DNA of 11,074 bases, taken from Bacteroidota bacterium (GTDB lineage: Bacteria; Bacteroidota; Bacteroidia; Chitinophagales; Chitinophagaceae). Shown one piece after another: positions 7,462-11,074 of the stretch (its first letter is position 1; each line of letters starts with the position of its first letter). The notes under the pieces are model-generated. The model worked only from the letters and a program-made list of their open reading frames with translations, did no database searches and was not told the origin of the DNA. The DNA lies in the NCBI GenBank assembly GCA_023436425.1, contig JAEZJD010000057.1, forward strand, positions 1 to 11,074. Direction: 5' to 3'. Both the position numbers and the translations under genes were made by a program.

Positions 7462-7464
7462 GTA
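7457..7464 (-). promoter_or_regulatory. Probable -7 box of the head-GIN gene
   Basis: On the minus strand this reads TACATTCG, one mismatch from TAnnTTTG. A TTG lies 15 bases upstream of it and could act as the -33 element, although the spacing is short. The leader to ATG 7422 would be about 28 bases. No equally good box was found for the divergent flavin-reductase-like gene in the remaining part of this 134-base gap. Confidence 0.35.
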
Positions 7465-7556
7465 CACTTTCGGATGTTACAATGTTTCTTTGGAAAAGTA
7501 TGAACGGCTTGATGATGTTGTGAAAGGCTTTCGCAGGTTTTGGTGAAATTTGGCGC

Positions 7557-8447
7557 ATGATTTTGAACCTTCAGGAGCTGAACCCCCGCGAAAAGCAATA
7601 TTTTCTTCAACACGTTGTCGCACCGAGACCTATTTGTTTTGCGTCAACAATTGACGCCAGCGGAAAGGTGAATCTTAGTCCGTTCAGTTTCTTCAACATG
7701 TTTTCATCCAATCCGCCAATTGTGATTTTTGGACCGTCGCGTCGCGTGAGAGACAATACGACCAAACATTCGCTTCAAAATGTTTTGGAAGTTCCCGAAG
7801 TGGTAATAAACATCGTGACTTACGACATGGTGCAGCAAACATCGCTTGCCAGCTGTGAATACCCTAAAGGTGTGGATGAATTTGAAAAGGCCGGCTTGAC
7901 GAAAGAAATAGCAACTGTGGTGCAGCCGCCGATGGTGAAAGAAAGCAAAGCAAAGCTCGAGTGCAAAGTTGTTGAAGTAAAATCCATGGGCGATACTCCC
8001 GGAGCAGGACAATTAGTGATTTGCGAAGTGCTGGTGCTGCATCTGAGTGATGATTTGATCACGGCCGACAGAAAATTTGATCAAACAAAAATGGAACATG
8101 TAGCCAGGCTTGGCGGAGACTGGTATTGTAAAGTGTCAGCGGAAAATTTGTTTATAGTGCCAAAGCCAAATACTCATTTGGGAATTGGAATTGATTCGCT
8201 GCCGCAATCGATTCGCGACAGCAAAATATTGACAGGCAATCATCTCGGGATGCTTGCTAATGTACATGAGTTGCCTGTGGTAGAGCCTTCGTTTGATGAC
8301 GAACATTTGAAGAACATCGTTCAATATTTTTCCGTCAATCCTGCGGACATGGAAAAAGAAGTACATCAATATGCAGCGAAATTATTAGACCAAAACAAAG
8401 TGCAGGAAGCGTGGCAGGTATTGTTAACTGCAGACAATGCCGTTTAG
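7557..8447 (+). CDS. Flavin reductase-like FMN-binding split-barrel protein
   Basis: Residues about 15-185 match the flavin reductase-like domain (FMN-binding split barrel). The start of the domain is APRPICFASTIDASGKVNLS near 22-41, followed by PFSFFNMFSSNPPIVIFGP, the segment that usually holds the flavin phosphate. Members either supply reduced flavin to a partner oxygenase or simply bind FMN. The protein has 296 residues, longer than the approximately 200-residue core. The extra C-terminal part (about 200-296) is largely helical and polar, and I do not recognise it. It has no signal peptide, so it is cytoplasmic. In related bacteria such proteins often sit near FAH-family and aromatic ring-cleavage genes, and here an FAH gene lies just beyond the head-GIN gene. 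That supports, but does not prove, a role in aromatic catabolism. No Shine-Dalgarno sequence is evident before ATG 7557. Confidence 0.88.
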   Translation: MILNLQELNPREKQYFLQHVVAPRPICFASTIDASGKVNLSPFSFFNMFSSNPPIVIFGPSRRVRDNTTKHSLQNVLEVPEVVINIVTYDMVQQTSLASCEYPKGVDEFEKAGLTKEIATVVQPPMVKESKAKLECKVVEVKSMGDTPGAGQLVICEVLVLHLSDDLITADRKFDQTKMEHVARLGGDWYCKVSAENLFIVPKPNTHLGIGIDSLPQSIRDSKILTGNHLGMLANVHELPVVEPSFDDEHLKNIVQYFSVNPADMEKEVHQYAAKLLDQNKVQEAWQVLLTADNAV

Positions 8448-8520
8448 CACAATCACTCTGTGAAATGCAGACCAGCCGCTGATTTTACATTTTCTATGTT
8501 ATCGCTGATTGTGTAAATAC

Positions 8521-8528
8521 TACCTTCG
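8521..8528 (+). promoter_or_regulatory. Possible -7 box just ahead of polA
   Basis: TACCTTCG is one mismatch from TAnnTTTG and ends five bases before the polA ATG. If used, the transcript would be nearly leaderless. No TTG lies at the right distance for a -33 element (the only nearby TTG, at 8509-8511, is too close). Since no hairpin terminator was seen after the preceding gene, read-through from 7557-8447 is an alternative. Confidence 0.25.
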
Positions 8529-8533
8529 CCCGC

Positions 8534-11074
8534 ATGGAAAAACGCTTGTTTTTGCTAGATGCATTTGCACTTATTTTCAGAGCTTATTATGCGCTGATCA
8601 GAAATCCACGAATAACATCCAAAGGGAAAAACACGAATGCACAATTCGTTTTCACAAACACACTGCTTGAGCTAATCAACAATCAAAAACCTACGCATAT
8701 GGCGGTGTGTTTCGACACGGCAGCAGCCACCGAAAGGCACACCGACTTTGCAGACTATAAAGCAAACAGGCAGGAAGCACCCGAAGACATTATGGCGGCC
8801 ATTCCCGACATCAAACGAATTCTTCAAGGCTTCAACATTCCAATAATTGAAAGCGATGGCTACGAAGCAGACGACGTGATCGGCACATTAAGTAAGCAGG
8901 CCGAGAAGCTGGACTACAATGTCTTCATGGTGACGCCTGACAAAGATTATGGTCAGCTCGTCTCTGAAAAAGTGAAGATATACAAGCCGGGCTACCAGGG
9001 AAGTGATGTGGAGATCATGGGGCCAAAAGAGGTTTGCGACAAATGGTGCATCAAGTCTGTAGACCAGGTGATTGATATTTTAGGCCTCATGGGCGACGCA
9101 GTTGACAATATACCCGGAATAATGGGTATAGGGCAAAAAACTGCATGCAAGCTGATAACTGAATATGGTTCTCTGGAAAAAATTTTAGAAGAGGCAGACA
9201 ACATAAAGGGTGCACTTGGCGAAAAGATCAGGAAAGGAAGGCAAGACGCTATTCTTTCTAAAAAATTAGCCACGATTATCACGTCTGTTCCGGTGGAATT
9301 TCATGAAGAAAACTTCCGACTGAAGGAATGGAATAAAGATGCATTGACAGAAGTATTTAATGAGCTGGAATTTAAAGCTATTGCACGCAGGGTGTTTGGA
9401 GAAGAAGTTGACGCGGCAAATAAAAAAAATGCAGTTGGTGTGCAGGCGGATCTTTTTGGCAGCGCCACACAAAGCTCCGGACATGTTGCTCCGGAAGTGA
9501 TCACAGTTGTGCAACCGGCGAATAACATTCATAACACACCGCATGAGTATGAGCTGGTGCAGAGTGAAGCAGAGTTCCAAATGCTACGCGATACACTTGC
9601 AACCCACACGGAAATTGCATTCGACACAGAAACAACTGACCTTGATGCCAACTGCTGCGATCTGGTAGGAATTAGTTTTTGTGTGCAGGCACATCATGCG
9701 TTTTATGTGCCGGTGCCCTGCGACGATATATCTGAAGCGAAAAGAATTTTGTCGCACTTCAAGCGTGTCTTCGATGATGAAAACAAAACCTGGATTGGTC
9801 ACAACATCAAGTATGATCTGCTGGTGCTGAAGTGGTACGATTTTGAAATAAAAGGAAAACTTTTCGACACTATGCTGGCGCACTACCTCATCGAGCCTGA
9901 TGGCAAAAGCAATATGGATTGGCTAAGTGCAAAACACCTGAATTACGAACCAATTCACATCGAAGAATTACTTGGGAAAAAAGGGAAGAGCCAATTGTGT
10001 ATGAACGAAATTGAAGTGGAAAAAGTAAAAGATTATGCCGCGGAAGATGCAGACGTTACTTACCAGTTCAAACCCTTGTTTGAACCGCTGCTGGAGCGGT
10101 TTGGTGTTCGCAGAGTTTTCGATGAAGTAGAAAATCCGTTGGTGCCTGTACTCACTGATATGGAATATGAAGGCGTGAAGGTTGACATTGATTTTCTGCA
10201 TGAATATTCAAAAGTGCTCGAGATTGAAGCCAGAGTTCATGAAGAGCGGGTATACGAAGCAGCCGGTGTTCGTTTCAACCTTGCTTCACCGCGGCAGCTT
10301 GGCGAAGTGCTCTTTGACAAGTTATGTATTGATCCCAAAGCCAAGAAAACAAAAACAGGACAATATGCAACAGGAGAAGATGTGCTGAAGAAGTTAGCCT
10401 ATCAACACTCGATTGTTGATGACATCCTTGCATTCCGCGAATACACAAAACTGAAATCAACTTACGTAGATGCATTGCCTCTATTGATCAACAAAAAAAC
10501 ACAACGTGTTCATACCACATTTGGTCAGGCCGTGGCTGTTACAGGAAGACTGGCAAGCAACAATCCAAATCTTCAAAATATTCCCATTCGCACAGACAGA
10601 GGACGGGAAATAAGAAAAGCGTTTGTGCCACGCGATGAAAACCATCGCCTAATAAGTGCTGACTATTCACAAATTGAACTGCGCATAGTAGCAGCAATCA
10701 GCGGCGACGAAAATATGTGCGAAGCATTTCGTCAGAACAAAGACATTCATACCGCGACTGCTGCACTTGTGTATGGTGTGGAAGAAGAGGCAGTAACAAA
10801 AGAAATGCGTTATAAAGCCAAGAGCGTGAACTTTGGAATTATTTATGGACAAGGTGCTTTTGGACTCGCAGAAAATCTCGGCATCAGCCGCAGCGAAGCA
10901 AAAACGATAATTGACAATTACAAGCAACAGTTTTCCGGCATCACAAAATATATGGATGACATGATCAATTTTTGTCGTGAGCATGGATACGTGCAAACGG
11001 TGATGGGACGCAAACGTTGGCTGCGGGATATTCATTCAAACAATTTCACTGTTCGCGGCTACGCAGAGCGCAAT
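8534..11074 (+). CDS. polA: DNA polymerase I, 3' end cut off by window edge
   Basis: DNA polymerase I removes RNA primers, fills gaps during replication and takes part in excision repair. The 847 codons seen here run off the right edge; roughly 90-100 residues should be missing, including motif C with the second catalytic Asp. The 5' nuclease domain spans about 1-290, with Asp9, the GYEADDVIGT and TPDKDYGQL segments and the helix-hairpin-helix GDAVDNIPGIMGIG. The 3'-5' exonuclease domain spans about 340-520. It is intact: DTET with Asp364 and Glu366, NIKYDLLVL, and YAAEDADVTY. This suggests working proofreading, which some bacterial Pol I enzymes have lost. In the polymerase domain, motif A is ADYSQIELR (Asp710) and the O helix is RYKAKSVNFG (Arg759, Lys763, Phe767). 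Phe rather than Tyr at 767 is the usual E. coli-like residue, which selects against dideoxynucleotides. ATG 8534 directly precedes EKRLFLLDAFAL, the normal family N-terminus. Confidence 0.98.
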   Translation, partial: MEKRLFLLDAFALIFRAYYALIRNPRITSKGKNTNAQFVFTNTLLELINNQKPTHMAVCFDTAAATERHTDFADYKANRQEAPEDIMAAIPDIKRILQGFNIPIIESDGYEADDVIGTLSKQAEKLDYNVFMVTPDKDYGQLVSEKVKIYKPGYQGSDVEIMGPKEVCDKWCIKSVDQVIDILGLMGDAVDNIPGIMGIGQKTACKLITEYGSLEKILEEADNIKGALGEKIRKGRQDAILSKKLATIITSVPVEFHEENFRLKEWNKDALTEVFNELEFKAIARRVFGEEVDAANKKNAVGVQADLFGSATQSSGHVAPEVITVVQPANNIHNTPHEYELVQSEAEFQMLRDTLATHTEIAFDTETTDLDANCCDLVGISFCVQAHHAFYVPVPCDDISEAKRILSHFKRVFDDENKTWIGHNIKYDLLVLKWYDFEIKGKLFDTMLAHYLIEPDGKSNMDWLSAKHLNYEPIHIEELLGKKGKSQLCMNEIEVEKVKDYAAEDADVTYQFKPLFEPLLERFGVRRVFDEVENPLVPVLTDMEYEGVKVDIDFLHEYSKVLEIEARVHEERVYEAAGVRFNLASPRQLGEVLFDKLCIDPKAKKTKTGQYATGEDVLKKLAYQHSIVDDILAFREYTKLKSTYVDALPLLINKKTQRVHTTFGQAVAVTGRLASNNPNLQNIPIRTDRGREIRKAFVPRDENHRLISADYSQIELRIVAAISGDENMCEAFRQNKDIHTATAALVYGVEEEAVTKEMRYKAKSVNFGIIYGQGAFGLAENLGISRSEAKTIIDNYKQQFSGITKYMDDMINFCREHGYVQTVMGRKRWLRDIHSNNFTVRGYAERN

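Noticed and set aside
8448..8513. Inverted repeat CACAATCA (8448-8455) and TGATTGTG (8506-8513) between the flavin-reductase-like gene and polA.
   Set aside because: The 8-bp arms are 50 bases apart, with no T run after the second arm. It is too weak for a terminator and plausible by chance in a window of this size.
9266..9580. Minus-strand frames opposite polA.
   Set aside because: polA is unmistakable and continuous here. The opposite frames show no domain and no promoter.

Overview
The window looks like ordinary chromosomal DNA from a member of the Bacteroidota, most likely close to Chitinophagaceae. The reasons are the families present (a head-GIN/DUF2807 secreted protein, a beta-helix lipoprotein, a GH9 enzyme with an N-terminal Ig-like domain), weak or absent Shine-Dalgarno sequences, and several promoter-like boxes resembling the Bacteroidota -7 consensus TAnnTTTG. 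The lineage is an inference from protein style; no rRNA or other marker is present. No mobile element, CRISPR array, tRNA or rRNA was seen, and no gap between genes exceeds about 135 bases.

Left part, minus strand (4664 down to 1): a secreted GH9 glycosidase is followed by a NodB-type polysaccharide deacetylase, a ComF-like phosphoribosyltransferase, and a beta-helix lipoprotein that runs off the left edge. These four are tightly spaced and could form one transcript. The GH9/deacetylase junction is the most interesting place in the window. The GH9 frame ends in a run of nine A, then G and a stop codon. The deacetylase frame continues in the -1 phase straight through that run and has no start codon ahead of its first conserved strand. 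A -1 slip, or one extra A, would give a single 857-residue two-domain enzyme. The ComF gene also lacks an ATG, GTG or TTG ahead of its N-terminal zinc-ribbon half.

Middle part, plus strand: a ZIP-family metal transporter (4715-5515) is divergent from the GH9 gene. A fumarylacetoacetate hydrolase family enzyme (5581-6594) follows, with its own probable promoter and a strong hairpin terminator. A minus-strand head-GIN protein (6712-7422) converges on that terminator, and its promoter region carries a clear dyad with a third half-site.

Right part, plus strand: a flavin-reductase-like FMN protein (7557-8447) is followed by polA (8534 to the right edge). DNA polymerase I has an intact 5' nuclease, an intact proofreading exonuclease, and the polymerase domain up to just before motif C. 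The hydrolase and flavin-reductase-like protein may both serve aromatic-compound breakdown, but nothing in the window proves it.
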